The notes: generated by a model from the letters alone, not told the origin. 35,277 nucleotides of DNA from Aquabacter cavernae (GCF_003993795.1 NZ_RWKV01000012.1:1-35277); one strand, 5' to 3'. Counted from the first letter of the stretch, positions 24,783 to 33,956 are shown. Made by a program: numbers and translations.

Positions 24783-25778
24783 ATGTCGTCCGCTCCCGCT
24801 TCCCTCACCGACAAGGTCCGCCCCTTCACCTTCGACAGCGCGATCGCCGCCACAGCCTTTCTGGGGCCCCGAGCGGTGTTCGTGGAGGACCAGGGCACGG
24901 CCTTGCTCACCGGAGGCGAGGAGACGCGGGTCAAGCTGCATGACGGCGTGGTGCTGGAAACCGTGGGCGACGGGCGGCGTCTGCTCACGGCGGGCGACGA
25001 CGGCACGGTGCGCGCGCTCGGCGCGGACGGCACGGTGAGCACCCTTGCCGAGCACAAGAACCGCTGGATCGACCATGTGGCCCTGGGGGCGGACGGCAGC
25101 TTCGCCTATTCGGTGGGGAAGACCGCCTATTTCGTGCCCGCCAAGGGCGAGGAGCGGCGCGCGCTGGACGTGGCCTCCACGGTGGGCGGGCTCGCCTTCG
25201 CGCCCAAGGGCACCCGGCTCGGCATCGCCCATTATGGCGGGGTGACGCTCTGGTTCCCCAATGCGGCCGGGGTGAAGCCGGAAGGGCTCGGCTGGAAGGG
25301 CTCGCATCTCGGCGTCGCGTTCAGCCCCGACGGACGCTTCCTCGTGACCACCATGCAGGAGCCCGCCTTGCACGGCTGGCGCCTGTCGGACGGCGGCCAT
25401 ATGCGCATGAGCGGCTATCCCGCGCGGGTGAAATCCTACGCCTTCACGGCGGACGGAAAATGGCTCGCCTCCTCCGGCTCGGGCGAGGCGATCCTGTGGC
25501 CGTTCCAGAGCAAGGAAGGCCCCATGGGCAAGCAGCCCGCCATGCTGGCGCCCGCGCCCGACACGCGGGTCGCCCAGGTGGCGTGCCATCCGAAAGACCC
25601 GGTGGTGGCCGTGGGCTATGAGAACGGCATGGTGCTGATGGCCCGTATCACCGACGGGGCGGAAATCCTGCTGCGCGCGCCCGACGCCTCCCGCATCACC
25701 GGCTTGGCCTGGCGTGCGGACGGCGGGGCGGTGGCCTTCGGCACCGAGGGCGGCGCGGGCGGGCTGCTGGAATTCTGA
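24783..25778 (+). CDS. WD40-repeat protein
   Basis: A 331-residue protein with several WD40-like blades: GDGRRLLTAGDDGTVRAL, LGWKGSHLGVAFSPDGRFLVT, VKSYAFTADGKWLASSGSGEAILWPF and ITGLAWRADGGAVAFGTEGG. About seven blades of ~40 residues would form one propeller. No signal peptide and no fused domain are seen, so a cytosolic scaffold is likely. Similar one-propeller proteins are conserved in Hyphomicrobiales without an assigned function. The ATG at 24783 starts MSSAPASLTDKV; the frame upstream runs into hrpB and is not used. It converges on fixJ. Confidence 0.85.
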   Translation: MSSAPASLTDKVRPFTFDSAIAATAFLGPRAVFVEDQGTALLTGGEETRVKLHDGVVLETVGDGRRLLTAGDDGTVRALGADGTVSTLAEHKNRWIDHVALGADGSFAYSVGKTAYFVPAKGEERRALDVASTVGGLAFAPKGTRLGIAHYGGVTLWFPNAAGVKPEGLGWKGSHLGVAFSPDGRFLVTTMQEPALHGWRLSDGGHMRMSGYPARVKSYAFTADGKWLASSGSGEAILWPFQSKEGPMGKQPAMLAPAPDTRVAQVACHPKDPVVAVGYENGMVLMARITDGAEILLRAPDASRITGLAWRADGGAVAFGTEGGAGGLLEF

Positions 25779-25802
25779 ACGGCTATTCGGGGGGCTGCGG
25801 CG

Positions 25803-26408
25803 TCAGGCGACGCCGGAGCGCACCGCGCAGCGCACCAGTTCGGAGACGCTGGTGGCCTGGAGCTTGCTCATCACATTGGCCCGGTAGACTTCCACCGTGC
25901 GCGGGCTGATGTCGAGGATGCGCGCGATGACCTTGTTGGCGTCGCCCGCCACCAGACGGTCGAACACCTGCCGCTCGCGATGGCTGAGGGTGGCGAGCCG
26001 GCTCATGAACAGCTTCAGCGTGGCATCGAGTTCCTCGTCGCCGCAGCGTTCCATGGCGGACTTGAGGGCCGAGAGCAGCACCTCGTCGTCGAACGGCTTC
26101 TCGATGAAGTCGGCGGCGCCCAGCTTCATGGCCTCCACCGCCAGCGGCACGTCGCCATGGCCGGTCATGAGCACCACCGGCAGCCCGCGCCCGCTGGAGC
26201 GCACCCGGCGCAGCAGCTCGATGCCGTCGATCTCGGGCATGCGGATGTCCGACAGGATGCAGCCCACCGGCAGTTCGGCCAGATGGTTCAGAAAGGCCGG
26301 GGCCCCGTCATAGAGGCGCACGGAGAAACCGGAGGAGCCGAGCAGGAAGGCCAGCGATTCCCGCATGGCCTCGTCGTCATCCACCACATGGATCAGATTA
26401 TTTTCCAT
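25803..26408 (-). CDS. fixJ: FixJ response regulator
   Basis: A 201-residue two-domain activator. The receiver (1-120) has [12 protein letters not shown], phospho-acceptor Asp54 in [26 protein letters not shown] and [12 protein letters not shown]. The LuxR-type helix-turn-helix follows: [43 protein letters not shown]. Phosphorylated FixJ activates fixK and nifA in rhizobia. The ATG at 26408 is preferred because GAAGAG lies ten bases upstream; a GTG at 26432 would add eight residues. The gene overlaps the end of fixL by 11 bp, showing tight coupling. Confidence 0.93.
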   Translation of the reverse strand: MENNLIHVVDDDEAMRESLAFLLGSSGFSVRLYDGAPAFLNHLAELPVGCILSDIRMPEIDGIELLRRVRSSGRGLPVVLMTGHGDVPLAVEAMKLGAADFIEKPFDDEVLLSALKSAMERCGDEELDATLKLFMSRLATLSHRERQVFDRLVAGDANKVIARILDISPRTVEVYRANVMSKLQATSVSELVRCAVRSGVA

Positions 26409-27942
26409 CGTCACGGGGCTCTTCGTTGTCACCGGCGGGAAGCGTCAGGTGGAAGAAAGCCCCGCCGTCCTGGTTCTGCTCGACCCACAGCTTGCCGCCA
26501 TGGGCCTCGATGATGGTTCTGCTGATGGACAGGCCGACGCCCATGCCATGCTCCTTCGTGGTCACGAAGGGCTGGAACAGGCGATCCACCACCTCGGGCG
26601 CGAGGCCCGGTCCGGTATCTGAAACACCGATCTCCACCATATTATCCTCACTCGGCCGGGCGGAGAGGGTGATCTGGCGTCGCGGGCACGCATGCATGGC
26701 GTCCACCGCGTTGCGGATGAGGTTCACCAGCACCTGCTGGATCTGGACCCGGTCGGCAATCACCGTGGACACGTCCGGATGCAGGTCGAGGCGCGAGACG
26801 ATGCCCGCCTCGCGCCCGCCCACCAAGGCGAGCGCCGCGGCCTCGTCGATGAGCTGGGACACCTTTTCCAGGCGCCGGTCGGTCTCGCCGCGCGAGACAA
26901 AATTGCGCAGCCGCCGGATGATCTGGCCCGCCCGCACCGCCTGCTCGGACGCCTTGTCCAGGGCCGCCGTCACCTTGGGCAGCGCTTCCAGGTCTTCCTG
27001 GTCCAGAAGGCGGCGGCACCCTTTCAGGTAATTGCTCACCGCCGCCAGCGGCTGGTTCAACTCGTGCGCCAAAGTGGAGGCCATCTCGCCCATGGCGGTG
27101 AGGCGCGAGACATGGACCAACTCCGACTGCAGCACCTGGAGCCGGGCCTGGGTCTGCTGGCGCTCGGTGAGGTCGGTGATGAAGCCGGTGAAATGCACTT
27201 CGTCGCCGGAGCGCATCTCGCCCACCGCCAGCTCCATGGGGAAGATGGAGCCGTCGCGGCGCTGGCCGTTGACGATGCGTCCCCGGCCGATGATGCGCTT
27301 CTGTCCGGTGCGCCGGTAATGGCCGAGATAGCCGTCATGGCGGCTGCGGTCGGGCTCGGACATGAGCATGGACACGTTCCGGCCCACCGCCTCTTCCGCC
27401 GACCAGCCGAACAGATGCTCCGCCGTGGCGCTGAAGGAGCGCATGATGCCGTCCTCGTCGATGACGATCATGGCCTCCGGCACGGTGTCGAGGATGGAGC
27501 GCAGATGCGCCTCGCGTGCCCGCAATTCGGCTTCCGCGCCCTTCTGGGCGTCGATGGCGAACACGACGCCGCGCATCCAGGCGGGGCGGCCCGCGTCATT
27601 CTTGCGGACCTGTCCCTGGGAGCGCACCCAGCCCACCTGCCCATTGGGGCGCAGCACGCGGAAATCGATGGCATGGCGCGTGCCGCCCGCCAGCGCGCGC
27701 GCAATGGCCTCGTCGCGGGCCTCGCGGTCGTCGGGATGCACCACCTCGCGCAAGGCGGCGAGGTCCGCCGCCAGAACCTCGCCCATGCCCAGCAGGCGCG
27801 CGCAGGTGGCGGACATGAGGAGGCGGTTGTGTTCGAGGTCGAGGGACCAGGTGCCGATCCCCGAATCATCCAGCGTCGCGCGCAGATCCTCCGCCGCAAG
27901 CAGCGGGTCGGCGATGCCGGTATCTTGAAGAGGAGGCGTCAT
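26398..27942 (-). CDS. fixL: FixL oxygen-sensing histidine kinase
   Basis: A 514-residue soluble kinase with two PAS domains (about 20-135 and 145-262) and the HisKA/HATPase core. The second PAS is the FixL heme domain. His202 in RSRHDGYL aligns with the heme ligand His200 of Bradyrhizobium FixL, and Arg222 in GRGRIVNG aligns with the oxygen-responsive Arg220. [10 protein letters not shown] and [11 protein letters not shown] also match. The phospho-His is 293 in [12 protein letters not shown]. There are no membrane spans, as in Bradyrhizobium FixL and unlike Sinorhizobium FixL. Deoxy-heme is expected to activate phosphorylation of FixJ. The ATG at 27942 is chosen; the frame extends to 28026. 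Confidence 0.93.
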   Translation of the reverse strand: MTPPLQDTGIADPLLAAEDLRATLDDSGIGTWSLDLEHNRLLMSATCARLLGMGEVLAADLAALREVVHPDDREARDEAIARALAGGTRHAIDFRVLRPNGQVGWVRSQGQVRKNDAGRPAWMRGVVFAIDAQKGAEAELRAREAHLRSILDTVPEAMIVIDEDGIMRSFSATAEHLFGWSAEEAVGRNVSMLMSEPDRSRHDGYLGHYRRTGQKRIIGRGRIVNGQRRDGSIFPMELAVGEMRSGDEVHFTGFITDLTERQQTQARLQVLQSELVHVSRLTAMGEMASTLAHELNQPLAAVSNYLKGCRRLLDQEDLEALPKVTAALDKASEQAVRAGQIIRRLRNFVSRGETDRRLEKVSQLIDEAAALALVGGREAGIVSRLDLHPDVSTVIADRVQIQQVLVNLIRNAVDAMHACPRRQITLSARPSEDNMVEIGVSDTGPGLAPEVVDRLFQPFVTTKEHGMGVGLSISRTIIEAHGGKLWVEQNQDGGAFFHLTLPAGDNEEPRDDGK

Positions 27943-28074
27943 GCGCAAGAGGTTGTTTCTGGCCCTGAGGCAATGGCGGCCGATGAGTATGAGAAACGGA
28001 AACGCATCTGGTTCGGAAATGGACAATTTCGCAAGTGGACAATCTGCCTGGGTTGTACTCCGCGGCGGATTTCA

Positions 28075-28105
28075 CGAAGGGCCGCCCCGGAGGAACGGCC
28101 CTTCG
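28075..28105 (-). terminator. Terminator-like hairpin after the stress-protein gene
   Basis: CGAAGGGCCG (28075-28084) and CGGCCCTTCG (28096-28105) form a perfect 10-bp stem with an 11-base loop. It lies 10 bp past the stop codon of the minus-strand universal stress protein gene. No long T-run follows, only TGAAATCC on the minus strand. It separates this gene from fixL. Confidence 0.7.
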
Positions 28106-28115
28106 CGAGAGAAGG

Positions 28116-28955
28116 TCAGTGGGACAGGAAGAGCGGCACGGGATTGGCCTTGAGCAAGGACTGCGTCACCCCGCCGGCCAGCCACTCCCAGAACATGGAG
28201 TGCTTGTAGGCACCCATTACAACCAGATCCGTGGGGTTGCGCTCCAGATAGCGCAACAGGGTCTGGGCGATGCCGTCCGGGCCCACAGGCAGGTCGGTCT
28301 CGGTCACCTTGACCCCGTGCCGGGCCAGCCACAAGGCGGCGTCGGCACCGGGAACCTTGCTGGACAGGGACTTCTCGTCCACCACGCTGATCAGGTCCAC
28401 GGCGTCCGCCGTCTTCAGCAGCGCCATGGCGCCGGTGACGGCTCGGGCCGCCTGGAGGCTGCCGTCCCACGCCACGGTGATCCGCCTGGCGCTGAACGTC
28501 TCGGTGTTCGGCGGCACGAGGATGACCGGATGGCCGCCCTCGAACAGGGTGCTCTCGATCAGGCCGCGATCCACATCGATGGTGGCGGTCTCCGAATCGA
28601 GCACCACCACATCATGGACGCGGGCCAAGGCGACGAAGCTCTTCAGCAACTCGGGATAGGCGAGCTGGTGGCTTTCCACTGTGCAATTGACACCGGCGGC
28701 GGCGGCTTCGTCGCGGCTGTGTTCCGCCACCTTCTCCGCCAGCGCCTTGAGGCGCCGGTTCTCGGCGGCGACGAGATTGTTCGCGAAATCGCTTATCACG
28801 GCGTGGTGCAGGCTGATGCGCACCGAGGTGGCCTGGACCGTCAGATGGGCCTGGCACTGGCGCGCCATGGTGAGCGCGTAGCCGAGAGCCGATGCGGGCT
28901 CGCTCACGCCTTCTTCCGTGGTGCCGACGAGGATGCTTTTGATGCCCTGAGCCAT
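28116..28955 (-). CDS. Tandem-domain universal stress protein
   Basis: A 279-residue protein of two UspA-like domains (about 1-145 and 155-279). The first has IKSILVGTTEEG. The second ends with the nucleotide-binding type loop TDLVVMGAYKHSMFWEWLAGGVTQSLL, near the G-2x-G-9x-G(S/T) motif but altered, then PVPLFLSH. AAGGGAGA lies six bases before the ATG at 28955; the long frame to 29543 is not supported. A perfect FNR/FixK box lies 53-66 bp upstream. Stress proteins of this kind are typical members of the FNR/FixK low-oxygen regulon, so control by the neighbouring FixLJ system through FixK is likely. Confidence 0.9.
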   Translation of the reverse strand: MAQGIKSILVGTTEEGVSEPASALGYALTMARQCQAHLTVQATSVRISLHHAVISDFANNLVAAENRRLKALAEKVAEHSRDEAAAAGVNCTVESHQLAYPELLKSFVALARVHDVVVLDSETATIDVDRGLIESTLFEGGHPVILVPPNTETFSARRITVAWDGSLQAARAVTGAMALLKTADAVDLISVVDEKSLSSKVPGADAALWLARHGVKVTETDLPVGPDGIAQTLLRYLERNPTDLVVMGAYKHSMFWEWLAGGVTQSLLKANPVPLFLSH

Positions 28956-29007
28956 TGGTTTCTCCCTTGGTTGCCACTCACGATCTGAGCAAGGGGGCCC
29001 CCCTGCG

Positions 29008-29021
29008 TTGAGCCAGATCAA
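29008..29021. promoter_or_regulatory. FNR/FixK box upstream of the stress-protein gene
   Basis: TTGAGCCAGATCAA is a perfect TTGA-N6-TCAA site, also matching the extended ATCAA half. Its centre is 59.5 bp before the stress-protein ATG. A class II position (-41.5) would put the transcript start near 28973 with an ~18-base leader, which leaves room for the AAGGGAGA ribosome site. The sugar operon on the other strand starts at 29163, about 140 bp away. Confidence 0.8.
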
Positions 29022-29162
29022 GGGCGGGTTCCCTATGGGAATATACGTAGGTCGTCCGTCGGGCGTTCGCCACATGCGCAGCGGCTTCCGGCTGGCCCCA
29101 AACTCGCTTATGAACGCTGTGGAAAGGGCTTCGGCGGGGTGGGGCCGGAGCGGGACGAACGG

Positions 29163-30110
29163 ATGCGGGCGCTCATCGGCCATAGTGGCTTTGTCGGGAC
29201 GAATCTGAAGGCGTCGGCGGCGTTCGATGGCGTGTTCAATTCGCGCAACATCGCGGACCTTGCCGGCCGCTCCTATGACCTTGCGGTCTGCGCGGCGGCT
29301 CCGGCCACCATGTGGGCGGCCAATAACGACCCGGCGGGCGACCTTGCGGGCATCGACGCGCTGATCGCCGCCATCTGCGGCGCGCGCATCGGGCGCCTCG
29401 TCCTCATCTCCACCATCGCGGTGCTGGACGACGCGGCGGCGGGCTATGACGAGACGAACGCGCGGTTCGAGACCGCCAAGGCCTATGGCCGCAACCGGCG
29501 GCACCTGGAGGTGCGGCTGGCGGCGCGGTTTCCCGACATCCACATCCTGCGCCTGCCGGCCCTGTTCGGTGAGGGCCTCAAGAAGAATTTCCTGTTCGAC
29601 CTCATCAATCCCGTGCCCTCCTTCCTGAAGCCGGAGAAGCTCGCGGAACTGTCGCGCACCATGACGCCAGAGGCGGCGACTTTAGTGGAGCGGCTGTTCA
29701 CGGCGGATCCGGCGCTGGGCATGATGCGGTTCGAGCGCGAGGAGGCACGCCGCAGCGGGGCGCTGCCGGTGCTGGAAGCCGCGTTCGCCGCGGCGGGCTT
29801 CACGGCGCCGCGCTTCACCAATAGCGAGAGCCGCTTCCAATATTACGGCCTGCATCATTTGTGGGACGATATCGAGCAGGCCGTGTCGCAGGGCCTCCCG
29901 GTGCTGCATACGGCGAGCGCGCCCCTGCGGGCGGGCGACATTCACGCCGCGCTCACGGGCCAGCCCTTCGCCAATGACGGGCCGCCGCTCTATGCGGAAG
30001 ACATGCACAGCCGCCATGCCGCCGCCTGGGGCGGGACCGGGCCCTATCTGCGTTCCGCCGAGGCGACCCTGGCGGAGCTGAAAACCTTCTTCGACACGGC
30101 GCGCGCATGA
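29163..30110 (+). CDS. NAD(P)-dependent epimerase-like Rossmann protein
   Basis: A 315-residue protein, first of a six-gene coupled operon. The N-terminus is MRALIGHSGFVGTNL, a GxxGxxG Rossmann loop as in extended SDR epimerases/dehydratases. VLISTIAVLDD matches the S-T strand and AYGRNRRHLE the catalytic helix. In that helix the usual Y-x-x-x-K is Tyr108-x-x-x-Arg112, so the general-base Lys is replaced; activity may be altered. The substrate is unknown but probably a nucleotide sugar. The ATG at 29163 is used, with GGAG 13 bases upstream; a GTG at 29139 is possible. The stop overlaps the next start (ATGA). Confidence 0.82.
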   Translation: MRALIGHSGFVGTNLKASAAFDGVFNSRNIADLAGRSYDLAVCAAAPATMWAANNDPAGDLAGIDALIAAICGARIGRLVLISTIAVLDDAAAGYDETNARFETAKAYGRNRRHLEVRLAARFPDIHILRLPALFGEGLKKNFLFDLINPVPSFLKPEKLAELSRTMTPEAATLVERLFTADPALGMMRFEREEARRSGALPVLEAAFAAAGFTAPRFTNSESRFQYYGLHHLWDDIEQAVSQGLPVLHTASAPLRAGDIHAALTGQPFANDGPPLYAEDMHSRHAAAWGGTGPYLRSAEATLAELKTFFDTARA

Positions 30111-30943
30111 TGCGCCTTGCCGTCTCCAACATCGCCTGGCCCGCCGCCCAGGCCGACGCGGTCTATGACGTGCTGGCGGAACTCAGCGTGCCGGGGCTGG
30201 AGATCGCGCCGGGCATCCTGTTCGCGGGCGAGCCGGACCCCTTCGTGCCGTCCGAGGCCGCGCTGCGCACCGTGACGGCACGGCTCGACAAAGCGGGGCT
30301 CACGCTCTGTTCCATGCAGTCCCTTTTGTTCGGCGTGGCGGGCGCGGAGCTGTTCGGCGCCCCCGAGGCGCGTGGCGCGTTCGAGGGCGGGCTGCTGCGG
30401 GCCATCGCGTTGGCGGGGCGGCTCGGCATTCCCAATCTGGTGGTGGGCTCGCCGCGCAACCGGGTGATCCCGGACCTGTTCTCGCCGGAGCAGGTGCGCG
30501 AGATCAGCCTGAAGCTTTTCCGCCGGTTGGGGGACCGGGCCGCGCAGGCGGGCTGCGTGCTCGCCATGGAGCCGAACCCCGCCGTCTACGGCACCAATTT
30601 CCTCACCACCCTGGAAGAGACCGACGCCTTCGTGCGGGCGGTGGACCATCCGGCGGTGCGGGTGAATTTCGACGTGGGGGCGATGCATGTGAACGGCGCC
30701 TTCGCGCATCTCGAGGCGGCGCTGGCCGTGTCCCGGCCTCGCATCTCCCATGTGCATCTGAGCGAGCCCCAGCTCGGTCCCGTCCCCGGCTCGGTGGACG
30801 AGGCCCGCATTGTGTTCGCCGCCCTCACGGCGGCGGGCTGGGAGGGCTGGGTCTCCATCGAGATGCGGGCCGACCCCGACGACCCGGTGGGCGCCGTGCG
30901 CCGCGCCGTCCGCGCCACCCTTTCAGCCATGGGAGCGGCCTGA
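30107..30943 (+). CDS. Sugar phosphate isomerase/epimerase (TIM barrel)
   Basis: A 278-residue xylose-isomerase-like TIM barrel. The four metal ligands of the family are all visible: Glu155 in LAMEPNP, Asp189 in VNFDVGAMH, His217 in SHVHLSEP and Glu252 in WVSIEMR. It most likely isomerises or epimerises a sugar or related polyol. The start codon overlaps the previous stop. Together with the Rossmann protein it could build an unusual sugar for the downstream glycosyltransferases. The substrate cannot be read from sequence. Confidence 0.85.
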   Translation: MMRLAVSNIAWPAAQADAVYDVLAELSVPGLEIAPGILFAGEPDPFVPSEAALRTVTARLDKAGLTLCSMQSLLFGVAGAELFGAPEARGAFEGGLLRAIALAGRLGIPNLVVGSPRNRVIPDLFSPEQVREISLKLFRRLGDRAAQAGCVLAMEPNPAVYGTNFLTTLEETDAFVRAVDHPAVRVNFDVGAMHVNGAFAHLEAALAVSRPRISHVHLSEPQLGPVPGSVDEARIVFAALTAAGWEGWVSIEMRADPDDPVGAVRRAVRATLSAMGAA

Positions 30944-31953
30944 TGGAGCCTGCCTTGCCGGTGCCGGAGCGTACGCCGAGAGGGGATTTCCTGCTCTCTT
31001 TGGCCGTGGTGGGCCTGACCTGGACGCCCGACCAGGTGGCCGCCCTCGCCCGCATCGCCACCCGCCTCGCCCGGCGCTACCAGTTCTGGGAAATCGTGGT
31101 GGTGGCCTCCATCGAGGAGGAGGTGTCCTCCGCGCTGGCGGCGCAGCTGGGCGCGATCCCCAACATGCGGCTGCTGCGGGTGGACGAGGTGGATAATTTC
31201 TACCGCCTGCGCCTGGCCGCCGCCTCCGAGGCCATCGGCGACGTGGTGGTGATCACCACCGGCTCGGAGATGGAGCTGATGGACCTCCCGGCGCTGGCCG
31301 ACAAGGTGTGGGGAGGGGACGAGGCCATCGTGATGATCCGCGAGCGCCAGGGCATCCTCGTCTCGGTGTTCTTCGGCATCCTCGGCTCGCTCATCAACTA
31401 CCGGATCGATCCGCGCGACACGCTCACCGCCGGTTTCCCGCGCACCTGGCTGAGCCGCGTGCTCGCCCGGCCGGACGCGGACCTGCTGCTGCGCTTCGAG
31501 CGGCGCACGGGCGGCGGGCATTTCCGCCGCGAGACGGTGCCCGGCGGAGTGCAGGTGCCGCGCGCGCTGCGCTCCGTGGGGCGGCGCTTCCGCCTGCTGG
31601 CAGACCTTCTGGCCAGCGCCGCGCCGCGCGTGCTGCGCACCGTGTCCGCCTTCTCCTTCGCGGTGGCGCTGTTCGCGGTGGTCTATGGCGTCTATGCGGT
31701 GCTGATCTGGCTGCTGAAGGACAATGTGCAGCCCGGCTGGCTCACCACCTCGCTGGTGCAGGTGGTGATCGTGGGCTTCCTCGGCGTCACGGTGGCGGGC
31801 ATTTCCATCGGCATCGTCAAGCTGCTGGACCGCATCGAGGGCATGCTGCGCTATACGATCGTGGACGAGCTGAACACCGTGGACTTCTTCAGCAAGGTCA
31901 CGGACCTGAATGTCGAGCGGCGGCATCGCGAGCCGGAAGAGGAGGCATCATGA
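30943..31953 (+). CDS. Membrane-anchored GT2-like protein, catalytic motif degenerate
   Basis: A 336-residue protein. The first ~200 residues resemble a GT2 (nucleotide-sugar binding) fold: FLLSLAVVGLTW, FWEIVVVASIEEE, LRLAAASEAIGDVVVITTGSEMELM. Where GT2 enzymes have a D-D or D-x-D metal site after the GD, this has TTGSEME. Two membrane helices follow (about 233-258 and 268-293), placed like the C-terminal pair of GtrB/DPM-type polyprenyl-phosphate glycosyltransferases, and the end is charged. The start overlaps the previous stop by one base (TGATG). It may partner the canonical GT2 encoded next. Family assignment is moderate. Confidence 0.65.
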   Translation: MEPALPVPERTPRGDFLLSLAVVGLTWTPDQVAALARIATRLARRYQFWEIVVVASIEEEVSSALAAQLGAIPNMRLLRVDEVDNFYRLRLAAASEAIGDVVVITTGSEMELMDLPALADKVWGGDEAIVMIRERQGILVSVFFGILGSLINYRIDPRDTLTAGFPRTWLSRVLARPDADLLLRFERRTGGGHFRRETVPGGVQVPRALRSVGRRFRLLADLLASAAPRVLRTVSAFSFAVALFAVVYGVYAVLIWLLKDNVQPGWLTTSLVQVVIVGFLGVTVAGISIGIVKLLDRIEGMLRYTIVDELNTVDFFSKVTDLNVERRHREPEEEAS

Positions 31954-32777
31954 CGGCCCAAACCGCGGTTGAGGCGGAGATCGCCCGGCGCGGCTGGCAG
32001 GTGCCGGCCTTCACCGTCCAGGCGCTGCGCGAGAAGCGCGCCCGCTATTGCCTGATCGTTCCGGTCATCAACGAGGGCGAGCGCATCCGCCGGCAGATGG
32101 CCGAGACGGCTGCCCTCGGCTTTTGCGACCTCATGGACGTGATCATCGTGGACGGCGGCTCCACGGACGGCTCGCTGGCGGAGGATTTCCTGCGCGAGAC
32201 GGGGGTGCGCACGCTGCTCACCAAGACCGGGCCCGGCAAGCTCTCCGCGCAGCTGCGATGCGCCTATGCCTATGCGCTCATCGAGGGCTATGACGGCATC
32301 ATCACCATCGACGGCAACGGCAAGGACAGTGTGGAAAGCCTGCCTTTGTTCGTGAAGGCGCTGGATGCGGGCATCGACTATGCGCAGGCCTCCCGCTTCA
32401 TCACGGGCGGGGAGGGGATCAACACCCCGCTCTCGCGGCTCATAGCCATCCGCCTGCTGCACGCCCCGGCTTTGAGCCTTGCCGGGCGGCGCTGGTTCAC
32501 CGACACCACGCAGGGCTATCGCGCCTATTCCGCCCGCTACCTGCTGGACCCGCGCGTGCAGCCGTTCCGCGACGTGTTCGTGCGCTATGAATTGCTCGCC
32601 TATCTCACCGCGCGGGCGGGGCAGCTCGGCTATCGCACCTCCGAAGTGCCGACCCGCCGCGCCTATCCGGCCAACGAGGCCATCCCCACCAAGATCGGCG
32701 GCGCCCACGCCCATCTCGATTTGATCAACGTGCTCTGGAAGACGCTGCGGGGCGACTACAACCCGCCGCGCGCCTGA
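31950..32777 (+). CDS. Family 2 glycosyltransferase
   Basis: A 275-residue soluble GT-A glycosyltransferase. Motifs in order are YCLIVPVINEGERIRR, DVIIVDGGSTDGS (nucleotide-binding), DGIITIDGNGKDSVESLP (the DxD-type metal site) and TQGYRAYSARYLL. The C-terminal helices lack membrane spans. It resembles dolichol/polyprenyl-phosphate sugar synthases of the DPM1 type. AGAGGAGG precedes the ATG, and the start overlaps the previous stop (ATGA). It could charge a polyprenyl phosphate with the sugar made by the upstream enzymes, with the GtrA-like protein flipping it. That pathway is inference. Confidence 0.85.
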   Translation: MTAQTAVEAEIARRGWQVPAFTVQALREKRARYCLIVPVINEGERIRRQMAETAALGFCDLMDVIIVDGGSTDGSLAEDFLRETGVRTLLTKTGPGKLSAQLRCAYAYALIEGYDGIITIDGNGKDSVESLPLFVKALDAGIDYAQASRFITGGEGINTPLSRLIAIRLLHAPALSLAGRRWFTDTTQGYRAYSARYLLDPRVQPFRDVFVRYELLAYLTARAGQLGYRTSEVPTRRAYPANEAIPTKIGGAHAHLDLINVLWKTLRGDYNPPRA

Positions 32778-32784
32778 GGCGGAC

Positions 32785-33945
32785 ATGGCGCGTCCGGATT
32801 ATGATTTCGCGGTGATCGGGGGCGGCTTCTACGGCTGCTGCCTCGCGCTGCTGCTGCGCTCCATCAGCGACCGCGTGGTGGTGGTGGAGGCGGGGGAGGG
32901 GCTGCTGGAGCGCGCCTCGCGGGTGAACCAGGCGCGCATCCATACCGGCTTCCATTATCCGCGCTCCTTCCTCACCGCTTTGCGCTCCATGGTGCTGCAC
33001 CGCCGCTTCGCCCTCGATTTCCCCGAGGCGGTGGTGGACGACTTCACCATGCTCTACGCCATCGCCCGGCGGCGCTCGAAAGTGTCGGCGGCGCGCTTCC
33101 TGCGCATGTTCGAGGATCTCGGCGCCCCCATCGTCCCGGCCGGGCGCCAGGAGAGCGCGCTGTTCTCCCCCGAACTGGTGGAAGCCGTGTTCAATGCGCG
33201 CGAATGGGCGTTCGACTATCGCGCCCTGCGCGAACGCCTCACGGAGCAACTGGACCGGAACAAGGTGGAGATCCGCTATGGCGCCATGGTGGACAGGCTG
33301 GAGCCGGGACCGGAGGCGGTGGGCGTCAGCCTGTCCAACGGGACCAACTTCACCGCCGGCACGGTCTTCAACGTCACCTATGCCATGCTCAACGCGGTGC
33401 TGCGGGAGAGCGGCATCTCCACCCTCGCCCTCAAGCACGAATTCGTGGAGATCGCCCTCGCCCTCCCGCCGGAGGAATTGAAGGGCCGGGCCGTGACCGT
33501 CATGGACGGCCCCTTCTTCTCCATGATGCCCTATCCTTCAGTGAACCTCTATTCGCTGACCCATGTGCGCTACACGCCCCATTATTCCTGGCTGGACGGG
33601 AATGTGACGGCGACCCCCTACGAACTGGCGGAGCGCCTGCCCCGCGCCTCGCGCTGGCGGCACATGATGATGGACGCCCGGCGCTACATGCCGTGCCTGG
33701 GGGGGCTGGAATGGCAGTCCTCCCTGTTCGACGTGAAGACGCTGCTGCTGAAGAACGAGCGCAATGACGGGCGGCCCATCCTGTTCCACCGCCATCCCGA
33801 CGCGCCCAACGTCATCTCCGTGCTGGGCGGGAAGATCGACAATGTCTACGACCTGTTCGAGGCGCTGCCCTTGGAGGATGCCCGCTGGCGGCGGGTGGAC
33901 CTGTCCTGCCTGCTGCCCGGCGCGGCCGCGGCGCGCATCGCGTGA
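32785..33945 (+). CDS. FAD-dependent oxidoreductase (DAO-like)
   Basis: A 386-residue flavoprotein. The FAD-binding Rossmann loop is FAVIGGGFYGCCLALLL (about 8-24), followed by VVVVEAGEGLLERASRVNQARIHTGFHYPRS, the HxGxHY-type segment of D-amino-acid/glycerol-3-phosphate oxidase-like enzymes. A short C-terminal LGGKIDNVYDLFEAL matches the second nucleotide-contact region. No signal peptide or membrane span is seen. It probably oxidises a hydroxyl or amine on the pathway's sugar or carrier, but no substrate is predicted. It begins eight bases after the glycosyltransferase stop. Confidence 0.85.
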   Translation: MARPDYDFAVIGGGFYGCCLALLLRSISDRVVVVEAGEGLLERASRVNQARIHTGFHYPRSFLTALRSMVLHRRFALDFPEAVVDDFTMLYAIARRRSKVSAARFLRMFEDLGAPIVPAGRQESALFSPELVEAVFNAREWAFDYRALRERLTEQLDRNKVEIRYGAMVDRLEPGPEAVGVSLSNGTNFTAGTVFNVTYAMLNAVLRESGISTLALKHEFVEIALALPPEELKGRAVTVMDGPFFSMMPYPSVNLYSLTHVRYTPHYSWLDGNVTATPYELAERLPRASRWRHMMMDARRYMPCLGGLEWQSSLFDVKTLLLKNERNDGRPILFHRHPDAPNVISVLGGKIDNVYDLFEALPLEDARWRRVDLSCLLPGAAAARIA

Positions 33946-33956
33946 GGGGAGGGACC

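Noticed and set aside
28116-29543. 475-codon version of the universal stress protein
   Set aside because: The extension crosses the FNR/FixK box and the start of the divergent sugar operon. The ATG at 28955 has a strong ribosome site and the family N-terminus.
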